This document shows positions 14,292 to 22,568 of a DNA stretch of 22,808 bases, piece by piece. This DNA is from Bacillota bacterium. GTDB taxonomy: Bacteria; Bacillota; Clostridia; Lachnospirales; Anaerotignaceae. The DNA is taken from positions 1 through 22,808 of the forward strand of contig JAEZPX010000205.1 of assembly GCA_023413275.1 (NCBI GenBank), given 5' to 3'. The notes below the pieces were generated by a model. That model was not told the origin of the DNA. It did no database searches and worked only from the letters and a program-made list of their open reading frames with translations. Every line of letters starts with the position of its first letter. The first letter of the stretch is position 1. A program made the translations under genes and the position numbers.

Positions 14292-15206
14292 ATGGATTAT
14301 TTTACATTTGGGGCAGAGCGAGAGGACTTGGGCTGTCGCATAGATGTTTTTATTGCAGATAATATTGAGGAGCTCTCTCGAAGTGGTGTGCAAAGGCTGA
14401 TTGAAGAAGGTTATGTCAAATTAAACGGTGCCGCAGTAAAGGCAAATTATAAACTGCGGGAAAAAGATATTATCGATGTGGAGATACCTGAGGCAAAGAC
14501 TGTAGAAATCTTACCTGAAAACATTCCATTGGATATTTTGTATGAAGATAAGGATGTAATCATTGTAAACAAACCCCAAGGAATGGTGGTTCATCCTGCG
14601 CCGGGGCATACCTCTGGCACCCTAGTGAATGCCCTGATGTATCACTGTGGTGATGAGCTTTCGGGAATTAATGGCGAGAAACGCCCGGGTATTGTTCATC
14701 GCATTGATAAGGATACCTCTGGAGTTTTGATGATTGCAAAAAATGATGTGGCACACCAATCTTTGGCAGAGCAATTGGCGGAGCATAGCATTACTAGAAA
14801 ATATAATGCAGTTGTGTTTAACGGCTTCCAAGAAGATGAAGGCACAGTAGATCAGCCCATTGGCCGAAACCCCTTAGACCGAAAAAAGATGGCGGTGACA
14901 CAAAAGCATAGCCGCAGGGCAGTTACCCACTATCGGGTGTTGGAACGAATGGGAAATTTCACGTTTATCGAAGCTCAGCTGGAAACAGGGAGAACCCATC
15001 AGATTCGTGTCCATTTGACCTTTATTGGTCATCCTCTTTTGGGGGATACGGTATACGGCCCGAAAAAACAACCGTTTCATTTGGAGGGACAGGCACTACA
15101 TGCCCGTGTTTTGGGCTTTGTCCATCCATCAACTGGGCAGTATATGGAATTTGAAGCACCTTTGCCTGAAAACTATGAAAAACTGCTTATGCGCTTAAAA
15201 GGTTAA
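14292..15206 (+). CDS. rluD: RluA-family 23S rRNA pseudouridine synthase (RluD-like)
   Basis: A 304-residue enzyme that converts uridines of large-subunit rRNA to pseudouridine. It has an N-terminal S4 domain (SRSGVQRLIEEGYVKLNG) followed by the synthase domain with the motif HRIDKDTSG, whose catalytic residue is Asp139. Also present are NKPQGMVVHPAPGH and LETGRTHQIRVHL. The start at ATG 14292 is preferred: AGAAGG (14277-14282) is nine bases upstream of it, but touches the alternative ATG 14283. The gene begins one base after the lspA stop, the classic lspA-rluD pairing (ylyB in Bacillus). Confidence 0.92.
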   Translation: MDYFTFGAEREDLGCRIDVFIADNIEELSRSGVQRLIEEGYVKLNGAAVKANYKLREKDIIDVEIPEAKTVEILPENIPLDILYEDKDVIIVNKPQGMVVHPAPGHTSGTLVNALMYHCGDELSGINGEKRPGIVHRIDKDTSGVLMIAKNDVAHQSLAEQLAEHSITRKYNAVVFNGFQEDEGTVDQPIGRNPLDRKKMAVTQKHSRRAVTHYRVLERMGNFTFIEAQLETGRTHQIRVHLTFIGHPLLGDTVYGPKKQPFHLEGQALHARVLGFVHPSTGQYMEFEAPLPENYEKLLMRLKG

Positions 15207-15225
15207 TAATTAGGAGGGTCAGGAA

Positions 15226-16155
15226 ATGCCGCTGATGAAAAAGGATTTTTTTGGTCTAAAGGACCTGTCTGCGGATGATATTCGCTATATACTTGGTACA
15301 GCAGAAACCATGAAATATATTTTAAGTCAAAAAAATAAAACATCGCCCCACTTAAGAGGAAAATCCGTTATTATTTTGTTTTATGAGGCCAGTGCAAGAG
15401 CCAAGCTTTCTTATGAATTGGCGGCAAGGCATTTAAGTGCCAGTGTGGTTGATATGACCAGCTCTATCCAAAACAAAGAATTCGACAGCCTTTTGGATAT
15501 GGGGCAATTGGTTGATCAAATGGGTGCGGATTTTATTATTCTGCGTCATCCAATGGCAGGAGCTCCCCAGCTTTTGGCAACTACGGTGGATGCTTCTGTA
15601 ATCAATGCAGGGGATGGATTCAATGAAAATCCCGGTCAATCCTTGCTGGATTTGATGACCATTAAAGAGCAAAAAGGCGGTTTTGAAGGCCTTAGAGTTG
15701 CCGTAATTGGAGATCTAATTCATAGTCGTGTATCTAAAAGTAATATTTGGGCACTGACAAAGCTGGGCGCTGAGGTTCGTGTTTCAGGGCCCCCTACTTT
15801 AATTTCACCGGAAATTGAGAAATTTGGCGTAGATGTTTATTATGATGCTCGTGAAGCGATGAATAACGCAGATGTTATTTTGACAACAAGAATGCATAAG
15901 GATAGCCAAAATACTATGGTGTTACCTTCTTTGGATGAATATAAAAGATTTTTCCGTATTGATGAGGCATTGCTTCGTTATGCAAAAAAGGATGCTATTG
16001 TAATGCATCCTGGGCCCATTCGCAGGGGAATTGAAATTTCCGCCGGTGTTATTAATGGCCCCCAGTGTATCATCAACGATCAAATTGCAAATAGTGTTGC
16101 CGTGCGTATGGCAATTTATTATATCTTAACACAGATGGGGGGAGCTTTTCGATGA
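15226..16155 (+). CDS. pyrB: Aspartate carbamoyltransferase-like protein with altered active site
   Basis: A 309-residue protein with the full ATCase fold and length. Kept residues include Arg58, Arg107 (ILRHP), Gln138, the Arg of HSRVSKSN, Arg222 and HPGPIRRGIEI. The carbamoyl-phosphate motif normally Ser-Thr-Arg-Thr is Ser56-Ala-Arg-Ala. His-Pro-Thr-Gln, whose His polarises the substrate carbonyl, is Asn135-Pro-Gly-Gln. The Lys-Gly-Glu loop donated by the neighbouring subunit is replaced (NKEFDS, 83-88), and the aspartate-loop Gln is His224. These changes argue against normal ATCase activity, though a divergent enzyme cannot be excluded. A binding site (AGGAGGG) gives the start at 15226, 19 bases after rluD. 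There is no PyrR attenuator. The stop overlaps the next start by four bases. Confidence 0.85.
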   Translation: MPLMKKDFFGLKDLSADDIRYILGTAETMKYILSQKNKTSPHLRGKSVIILFYEASARAKLSYELAARHLSASVVDMTSSIQNKEFDSLLDMGQLVDQMGADFIILRHPMAGAPQLLATTVDASVINAGDGFNENPGQSLLDLMTIKEQKGGFEGLRVAVIGDLIHSRVSKSNIWALTKLGAEVRVSGPPTLISPEIEKFGVDVYYDAREAMNNADVILTTRMHKDSQNTMVLPSLDEYKRFFRIDEALLRYAKKDAIVMHPGPIRRGIEISAGVINGPQCIINDQIANSVAVRMAIYYILTQMGGAFR

Positions 16156-17423
16156 AAACCCTGTTGAAAAACTGTCATGTGGTATCTCCTGAATTTCAAG
16201 AAAAGGAATTATACGATATCTATGTAGTAGACGGCATTATTGAGGAGATAGGAAAAAATATAGAAATCCCTGATGCAAAAATTATGGATTTGGGAGGGAA
16301 CACCGTTCTGCCGGGGCTAATTGATATGCACTGTAACATTTGCGATCCCGGGTTTGAGTATTTAGAGAATATTGAAACGGTTTCTCGCAGTGCCGCTAGA
16401 GGGGGATTTACCACAATAACTTGTGAACCAAATACAAATCCTGTGATTGATAACAAAACTGTTGTGGAATATATTGTTTCAAAATCTAAGAGCCAAGCAT
16501 TGGTGAATATTCATCCTTACGGAAGCATGTCTATTGGTTGTAAAGGACGGGAAATGGCAGAAATCGGCGAGATGTATAACGCTGGTATCGTGGGGGTTTC
16601 CGATGGAGATCAATTTACAGATGAGGCATCCTTTTTGCGCAATGTCATGCTTTATGTGAAAATGTTCGATATGCCTGTAATTACCCATTGTGAAGATAGA
16701 GGTTTATCAGGAATTGGTGTAATGAACGAAGGTTTTACTGCATCCTATCTGGGTTTAGCGGGAATGCCCCGAGAGGCTGAGGAGGTTGTGGTTGCCAGAA
16801 ACATCATTTTGGCAGAAAATACGGGAGCAAGACTTCACATTGCCCATGTAAGCACAAAGGGCTCTGTTCAGCTCATTCGAGAGGCAAAGAAAAGAGGAGC
16901 AAGGGTAACAGGAGAAACCTGTCCCCACTATTTTCTTTTAACAGAGGAAGCGGTGGATAACTATAATACCCTAGCAAAGGTAAACCCTCCCTTACGAACC
17001 ATTGAGGACGTTGAGGCGATTCAAAGAGGTTTGGCCGATGGCACCATAGATGTAATTGCCTCAGGTCACAGCCCTTCCAACGAGGGGGACAAGAACAAAG
17101 TGTTTACCAGTGCAGTTTATGGTATTTCATCTTTGGAGACGTCATTTTCTTTAAGTTATACCGGACTGGTGAAAACAGGATTGATTTCCCTCGCTGATTT
17201 GGTTCATATGATGAGCACAAAACCGGCAGAGATATTAAAGCTGGAAAATAAAGGGCGTATTGCAAAAGGAATGGATGCGGATTTTATTGTTGTGGATTTG
17301 CGTCAGGGTTATCGTATCGACCCCAAACATTTTGCTTCCAAAGCGAAATTCTCACCTTTTGCAGATTGGGAAGTGCAAGGCAGAGTGATTTATACCATGG
17401 TTGGCGGAAGGCTGATCATGTAA
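16152..17423 (+). CDS. pyrC: Dihydroorotase-like protein, probably catalytically dead
   Basis: A 423-residue amidohydrolase-fold protein that matches type I dihydroorotase over its whole length (NTNPVIDN, GVMNEG, HIAHVST, VNPPLR). Of the six metal-centre residues, His60, Asp151, His179 and His232 remain. The second His of HxH is Asn62 (MHCNICDP instead of MHVHLREP), the substrate Arg is Cys64, and the catalytic Asp of the DHAPH motif is Gly305 (SGHSPS). Loss of that Asp should abolish hydrolysis. Inactive PyrC homologues are known as structural partners of ATCase in Pseudomonas. Here the ATG overlaps the pyrB-like stop (ATGA, 16152-16155), which fits a stable partner complex. No frameshift is seen, so selection maintains the gene. 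The gene symbol marks ancestry only. Confidence 0.87.
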   Translation: MKTLLKNCHVVSPEFQEKELYDIYVVDGIIEEIGKNIEIPDAKIMDLGGNTVLPGLIDMHCNICDPGFEYLENIETVSRSAARGGFTTITCEPNTNPVIDNKTVVEYIVSKSKSQALVNIHPYGSMSIGCKGREMAEIGEMYNAGIVGVSDGDQFTDEASFLRNVMLYVKMFDMPVITHCEDRGLSGIGVMNEGFTASYLGLAGMPREAEEVVVARNIILAENTGARLHIAHVSTKGSVQLIREAKKRGARVTGETCPHYFLLTEEAVDNYNTLAKVNPPLRTIEDVEAIQRGLADGTIDVIASGHSPSNEGDKNKVFTSAVYGISSLETSFSLSYTGLVKTGLISLADLVHMMSTKPAEILKLENKGRIAKGMDADFIVVDLRQGYRIDPKHFASKAKFSPFADWEVQGRVIYTMVGGRLIM

Positions 17424-17441
17424 TCGAAGCGAGGTGCAGCG

Positions 17442-20400
17442 ATGTATTTAAAAAGATTGGATCTGCAGGGCTTTAAGTCCTTTCCCGAAAAAGTAAAATT
17501 AGAGTTTAACCAAGGTGTAACGGCAGTTGTAGGACCCAATGGCAGTGGAAAAAGCAATGTTTCTGATGCGGTACGTTGGGTTTTGGGTGAACAAAGAGCA
17601 AAAAGCCTTCGTGGAGATAAAATGGAGGATGTTATTTTTGCAGGAACAGAGAATAGAAAGCCTCTGGGCTTTGCGGAGGTCTCCATAATCATTGATAATC
17701 AAGACCAAAAGCTGCCCTTGGCATATACCGAAGTACAAGTCACCAGAAGAGTATTCCGTTCAGGAGAAAGCGAATATCGAATCAACGGCACAGCTTGCCG
17801 ATTAAAGGATATTCAGGAGCTTTTTATGGATACCGGCGTAGGGCGAGAAGGCTACTCTATTGTTGGGCAAGGCAGAATTGATGAAATATTAAGCGCAAAA
17901 GGTGATGAACGTCGGCGTATTTTTGAAGAGGCGGCAGGAATTGTAAAATATAAAACCCGTCGGAACGAAGCTGCTAGCAAGTTGGAACGTGAACAGCAAA
18001 ACCTCCTTCGTGTGGACGATATTATTGGTGAGCTTGAAGTACAATTGGAACCTTTACAGGAGCAAAGTGAGAAGGCAAAACGATATCTGATTTTTAAGGA
18101 AGAATTGAAAGAAGCTGAAATAGTGGCTTTTTGCAGAGACTTGAATCAAATGGAGGAAAGCTTATCGAAAATTTTGGAGGATAAAGCTCTGGCGGAGGAA
18201 CAATTAAAAGAGCAACTCGCCCAAGAGGAAAAAGACAAATCTGCAATTCACCAATTAAAGATAAAAATAGAAGCGCTAGATTTATTTTTACAACAGCAAA
18301 ATCAAGAAATTGCAGAGCTACGGGCTGAAAAAGAACGCAAAGAGGGTGAAATTCGTCTGACGGAGGAGCAGAAGCAAAATGATGCTTCTAATCTTGCCAG
18401 AATACAGCGAGAAATTTTGCAAAAGCAAGAACAAAAAGCTGAACATGAAAATCAGTTGGAGCTTTGCACAAGTAGGATTACCGCCCTTGGCATTGAAATG
18501 GAGCTACAACAGGGTCAGCTTTCTAAGTTGGAGCAGGAGTATGTATCTTTAAACTCCAGCTTGCATCAGGATGAAACCCAAGCGGAAAGCTTTAAAGATG
18601 AAATATTTGAGCAAATTAAAGCTGGAACAGAGGCAAAGGGCGAAATAGCAAAGCGTGAAGCCTTGCGAGAGCAGTTTTTAAACCGTATGGAGCAATTGCA
18701 AGCGGAAAAAACACAATTAGAAAGTCGCATTCACCAGCTTGAAATACATATACAGGCGTTGGACAAGCAAGAAGCAGAGATGAAAGAGAATAATTCTTTT
18801 ATGGAAAAGGAACTTCTTGCATTGGAAAAAGATAAGCTAAAAGCACAAAAAGAGAAAGAGGATGCACAACGGAATCTAACAGCAGAAAGCAAAGTGCTCT
18901 CCGAAATTCAATCTAGGTTATCGGTTTTAAAGGAAATGGAACGGGAAAATGAGGGCTTTTTCCATAGCGTTAAGAGCCTTTTGAATTTACCTGATAAAGA
19001 AAAAAGAGGTATTTGCGGCGCTGTGGGGCAACTGTTTAAAGTTGATGAACTTTATGAAGTGGCAATAGAAGGAGCTTTGGCGGGAGCAATGCAAAATGTT
19101 GTGACCAAAACCGAAGAAGACGCCAGAGAAGCAATCAACTATCTAAAGCATCATAGCTTAGGCAGAGCAACCTTTTTGCCTATTTCTGCAATCAAGGGGC
19201 GTACCTTTGAAGGCAGACCACCTATTTTGGATGAGGTGGGGGTAATTGGCCTTGCCCATGAACTGATTTCCTTTGATGAATTGTATCGCCAAATTGCGGA
19301 GAATTTATTGGGAAGAACCATCATCATGGAAAATTTAGAGCAGGCTGTAATACTTGCGAAAAAATATAAGCATCAGTATAAAATAGTAACCCTTGATGGT
19401 GATATTTTAAACCCCGGTGGCGCCATGACTGGGGGATCAAAGCAGAAAAAGGCGGCTCATATTTTCAGCCGAGGAAGAGAAATCCGTTCTTTACAGGAGA
19501 AAATGGAAAGTACGGGCAGTTTGGTAGGACAGCTCCAAGAAAAGCTCTCTCTTTTCCAAGAGGATATGGCAGAGATTGAAGAGCAGATTTTGGAAAAAAG
19601 AATGGAACTGCAAAGAATGACTGTAACCCTGAACAGCAGTCATGGGGATCGGGAAAAAACATCCATGGATACCAAGGAGAATCAGGAGCGATTAAAATTA
19701 ATTCTTCTAGAGGAAGGTCAGCTTCAGGAGCAGCTTTTGCGAGCGGAAAAGGATATCCAAAATGGTAAAGAAGCCCTTGCTTTATCTGAGAGTAAGGTGG
19801 AAAAAGTAAGTGCGGCTTTGATGCAGTTTCAAGATAGCTTGACCGATGAAAAAGGAAAACGAGATACTGTAATGACGGAAATTACATCATTGAAGATTGG
19901 GCTTTCCAAAAATGGCCAAAATATTTCTAATATAGAAGAAACGGTTTTGCGCTTGCAAAGAGAGATTCAAACGCTGATACAGCAAATAAAACTGGATGAA
20001 GAAAAAATATCTGTTCTTGGTAAAAATACTGAGAAAAAAGATGAAGCAAAAGCAGTTTTGCAAGGGGAATCTGTGCAGTTGGATAATAAAATTCTTGAAT
20101 TGCAGGAGGCATTGACAAAAACCACAGAGGAAAAGAATAGAATTTCCCAAGAAGCAGAAACCGTTGAACAAAGAGGAATAGGCTTAAGGGAGGCATCGAG
20201 ACAGATAGAAAGTGAGTTGTTCCGCCTTGAAGCTAAGGTAGAACGGCTTGAAGAAGAAAAAATGCGCATTACCACGCAAATGTGGGAAGAATATGAAATG
20301 ACATTTCGTATGGCACTGGAATATAGCGCAAATAAACTGAATGCCTTAAAAAACCGTCCTGTAAAGGAAATTAGGGGAGACATTCGTTCTTTGGGTGATG

Positions 20401-21005
20401 TAAATGTGGGTGCCATTGAGCAATATAAAGAAGTAAAAGAAAGATATGCCTTCTTAACACAACAAAGGGCAGATATTTTGGAGGCGGAAGAAAAGCTTCG
20501 TGGTATTATTGAAGAGCTTTCTCTGTTAATGGAAAAGCAGTTTAGAGAGCAATTTCAATTGATTTCTGAAAGCTTTAGTCGTGTTTTTCAAGAAATGTTC
20601 GGCGGAGGCAAGGCTTACCTAAGGTTGTTGGATACAGAACGGGTGCTGGAATCCCCCATTGAAATTATTGCCCAGCCTCCAGGAAAAAATTTGCAGAATA
20701 TGCAATTGTTATCCGGTGGGGAAAGAGCCTTAACGGCAATTGCAATTTTATTTTCAATTTTGTATCTAAAGCCATCGCCCTTTTGTATTTTGGACGAGAT
20801 TGAAGCGGCTTTGGATGATGCTAACGTCAGCAGGTTTGCCCAGTATTTAAAAAAATTTGCAAAAGACACCCAGTTTATTGTCATTACCCATAGAAAGGGT
20901 ACCATGGAATACGCCGATGTAATGTATGGTGTAACAATGCAGGAAAAGGGTATTTCGAAGCTGATTTCCGTTGATTTTTCGGAACAAAAAAAGGATGCTA
21001 TGTAG
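17442..21005 (+). CDS. smc: Chromosome segregation ATPase SMC
   Basis: An 1187-residue structural-maintenance-of-chromosomes protein, normal length for bacteria. The N-terminal ATPase half has Walker A GPNGSGKSN (31-39). Long coiled coils run from about 165 to 500 and 675 to 1010. Between them lies the hinge (about 515-660), with GAVGQLFKVDELYEVAIEGA and the GGAMTGGS that follows it. The C-terminal head carries the signature LSGGE (1090-1094) and Walker B FCILDEIEAALDD (Asp1118, Glu1119). GCGAGGTG lies before ATG 17442, 18 bases after the pyrC-like gene. In many Gram-positives smc follows rnc; here the pyr-like pair takes that place. ftsY follows, as in Bacillus. Confidence 0.96.
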   Translation: MYLKRLDLQGFKSFPEKVKLEFNQGVTAVVGPNGSGKSNVSDAVRWVLGEQRAKSLRGDKMEDVIFAGTENRKPLGFAEVSIIIDNQDQKLPLAYTEVQVTRRVFRSGESEYRINGTACRLKDIQELFMDTGVGREGYSIVGQGRIDEILSAKGDERRRIFEEAAGIVKYKTRRNEAASKLEREQQNLLRVDDIIGELEVQLEPLQEQSEKAKRYLIFKEELKEAEIVAFCRDLNQMEESLSKILEDKALAEEQLKEQLAQEEKDKSAIHQLKIKIEALDLFLQQQNQEIAELRAEKERKEGEIRLTEEQKQNDASNLARIQREILQKQEQKAEHENQLELCTSRITALGIEMELQQGQLSKLEQEYVSLNSSLHQDETQAESFKDEIFEQIKAGTEAKGEIAKREALREQFLNRMEQLQAEKTQLESRIHQLEIHIQALDKQEAEMKENNSFMEKELLALEKDKLKAQKEKEDAQRNLTAESKVLSEIQSRLSVLKEMERENEGFFHSVKSLLNLPDKEKRGICGAVGQLFKVDELYEVAIEGALAGAMQNVVTKTEEDAREAINYLKHHSLGRATFLPISAIKGRTFEGRPPILDEVGVIGLAHELISFDELYRQIAENLLGRTIIMENLEQAVILAKKYKHQYKIVTLDGDILNPGGAMTGGSKQKKAAHIFSRGREIRSLQEKMESTGSLVGQLQEKLSLFQEDMAEIEEQILEKRMELQRMTVTLNSSHGDREKTSMDTKENQERLKLILLEEGQLQEQLLRAEKDIQNGKEALALSESKVEKVSAALMQFQDSLTDEKGKRDTVMTEITSLKIGLSKNGQNISNIEETVLRLQREIQTLIQQIKLDEEKISVLGKNTEKKDEAKAVLQGESVQLDNKILELQEALTKTTEEKNRISQEAETVEQRGIGLREASRQIESELFRLEAKVERLEEEKMRITTQMWEEYEMTFRMALEYSANKLNALKNRPVKEIRGDIRSLGDVNVGAIEQYKEVKERYAFLTQQRADILEAEEKLRGIIEELSLLMEKQFREQFQLISESFSRVFQEMFGGGKAYLRLLDTERVLESPIEIIAQPPGKNLQNMQLLSGGERALTAIAILFSILYLKPSPFCILDEIEAALDDANVSRFAQYLKKFAKDTQFIVITHRKGTMEYADVMYGVTMQEKGISKLISVDFSEQKKDAM

Positions 21006-21060
21006 ATTCGAAATGGTTACAATTAATTTTCTAGTCGTAAGGTTTTAGAGGTGAAAACAA

Positions 21061-22554
21061 ATGGGATTATTTGATTTTTTGAAGAAAAAAACGAAGGATG
21101 AGCCTTTGGCAGAAGCACAAAAGGAAGGCGTTTTTGAATTAGATGGAATAGAGGTTGAAACACCAAAGTCGGAAGTAGCAGAAATTATTTTAGAAATGGA
21201 TGAAGACTTGGAAAAAACAGCCGCTGTGAATCGAGCTGTTGGTAAAGCTATGGGGTCTGAAGAAGTTCAAATATTTAGAGGGAATGATGACTCATTATAT
21301 GGCGAAGCTGATTCGGAAATGGATGTATCTGAAGAAGACGAAGTTGAAATTACCACGGAGGATGGGGAAACCTTTGTTTCTGAGAATCAGGAAGAAGGAG
21401 ATGCGTTTATTGAAGCCCTTTCTGATTTAGCAGTTGAGATGATGGAAAAGCCAAATGGCGAAGAAGAGTTGCTGGTTATAACTGCTGAAGGAGATTGTTT
21501 TTCAGAAGAAAATCCAGAGGAAGCAGAAGCGTTTTTGCAAGAATTAACTGACTTGGTTGAGGAGACTTTGCAAGAAGAAAATACTGAGATTCCAACGGAA
21601 GAGCTTGCAACACCTGAAGAAGCTGAGCAAGAAGAAAAGAAGTTGGGTTTTTTTGCAAAGCTGAAAGCAGGATTAGATAAAACCAGAAAGAGTATTTTAG
21701 GCGGCGTAGATGCAGTTTTAGGCGGATTTACAAAAATTGACGAAGAATTGTTCGAGGAACTGGAAGAAGCTCTCATTATGGCAGATATGGGTGTGCAGAC
21801 TACAATGAATATTGTGGAAAACTTACGCAAACGAGTAAAGCGTGAACATGCAACAGACCCATCCTTAATCAAAGGGATGCTGGCTGACGAGATTACTGCA
21901 ATTTTATCTGAGGGGGTACAGCAGGAGGAAACCTTGCCCAATCCTTCGGTCATTCTTGTAATAGGTGTAAATGGTGTTGGAAAAACCACTACAATCGGTA
22001 AATTGGCAAGCCGCTATAAGGCAGAGGGGCGCTCTGTTTTGCTTGCAGCGGCAGATACATTCCGTGCAGCTGCCATTGACCAGCTTGAAGTTTGGGGACA
22101 ACGTGCAGGAATTGAGGTCATTAAGCAGGAGGAAAATTCTGATCCTGCGGCAGTGGTTTATGATGCCGTTCATGCGGCAAGGAGTCAAAAGCGTGAACTT
22201 TTGATTTGTGATACTGCAGGGCGTTTGCATAACAAAAAGAACCTGATGGAAGAGCTTCGTAAAATTGGAAAGGTTATAGAGCGAGAGCATCCCGATGCCC
22301 ATAAAGAGGTATATTTGGTTTTGGATGCAACCACAGGGCAAAATGCGTTACAGCAAGCAAAGCTGTTTCAAGAGGTTGCTGATATTACGGGTATTATCCT
22401 TACAAAGCTGGACGGTACGGCAAAGGGCGGCATTGTGGTAGCCATTAAAAGTGAACTGCAAATTCCTGTGCGTTATATTGGCGTAGGCGAAGGTATCAAC
22501 GATTTACAGAAATTCGATGCTAAGGAATTTGCCAAGGCATTATTTGGGGAATAA
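21061..22554 (+). CDS. ftsY: Signal recognition particle receptor FtsY with long acidic N-terminus
   Basis: A 497-residue SRP receptor GTPase that docks ribosome-SRP complexes at the membrane. It starts with an amphipathic MGLFDFLKKKTK, then a very acidic A region (about 17-195). The N domain follows (about 200-290, GFFAKLKAGLDKTRKSILGG), then the G domain with G1 GVNGVGKTT (302-310), DTFRAAAIDQLEVW, DTAGRLHNKKNL and TKLDGTAKGG. The A region contains two related blocks starting near residues 95 and 139 (EDGETFVSENQEEGDAF and AEGDCFSEENPEEAEAF), a sign of internal duplication. It is longer than the Bacillus protein because of this region. AGAGGTG precedes ATG 21061. Confidence 0.95.
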   Translation: MGLFDFLKKKTKDEPLAEAQKEGVFELDGIEVETPKSEVAEIILEMDEDLEKTAAVNRAVGKAMGSEEVQIFRGNDDSLYGEADSEMDVSEEDEVEITTEDGETFVSENQEEGDAFIEALSDLAVEMMEKPNGEEELLVITAEGDCFSEENPEEAEAFLQELTDLVEETLQEENTEIPTEELATPEEAEQEEKKLGFFAKLKAGLDKTRKSILGGVDAVLGGFTKIDEELFEELEEALIMADMGVQTTMNIVENLRKRVKREHATDPSLIKGMLADEITAILSEGVQQEETLPNPSVILVIGVNGVGKTTTIGKLASRYKAEGRSVLLAAADTFRAAAIDQLEVWGQRAGIEVIKQEENSDPAAVVYDAVHAARSQKRELLICDTAGRLHNKKNLMEELRKIGKVIEREHPDAHKEVYLVLDATTGQNALQQAKLFQEVADITGIILTKLDGTAKGGIVVAIKSELQIPVRYIGVGEGINDLQKFDAKEFAKALFGE

Positions 22555-22568
22555 GGAGGCGATTGATT

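Noticed and set aside
15207..15225. PyrR attenuator or other pyr leader before pyrB
   Set aside because: Only 19 bases separate rluD from the pyrB-like gene, enough for a ribosome binding site alone.
21387..21989. 200-codon open frame on the minus strand within ftsY
   Set aside because: Its Ser-rich low-complexity translation mirrors the acidic codons of ftsY, and it has no binding site or family resemblance.
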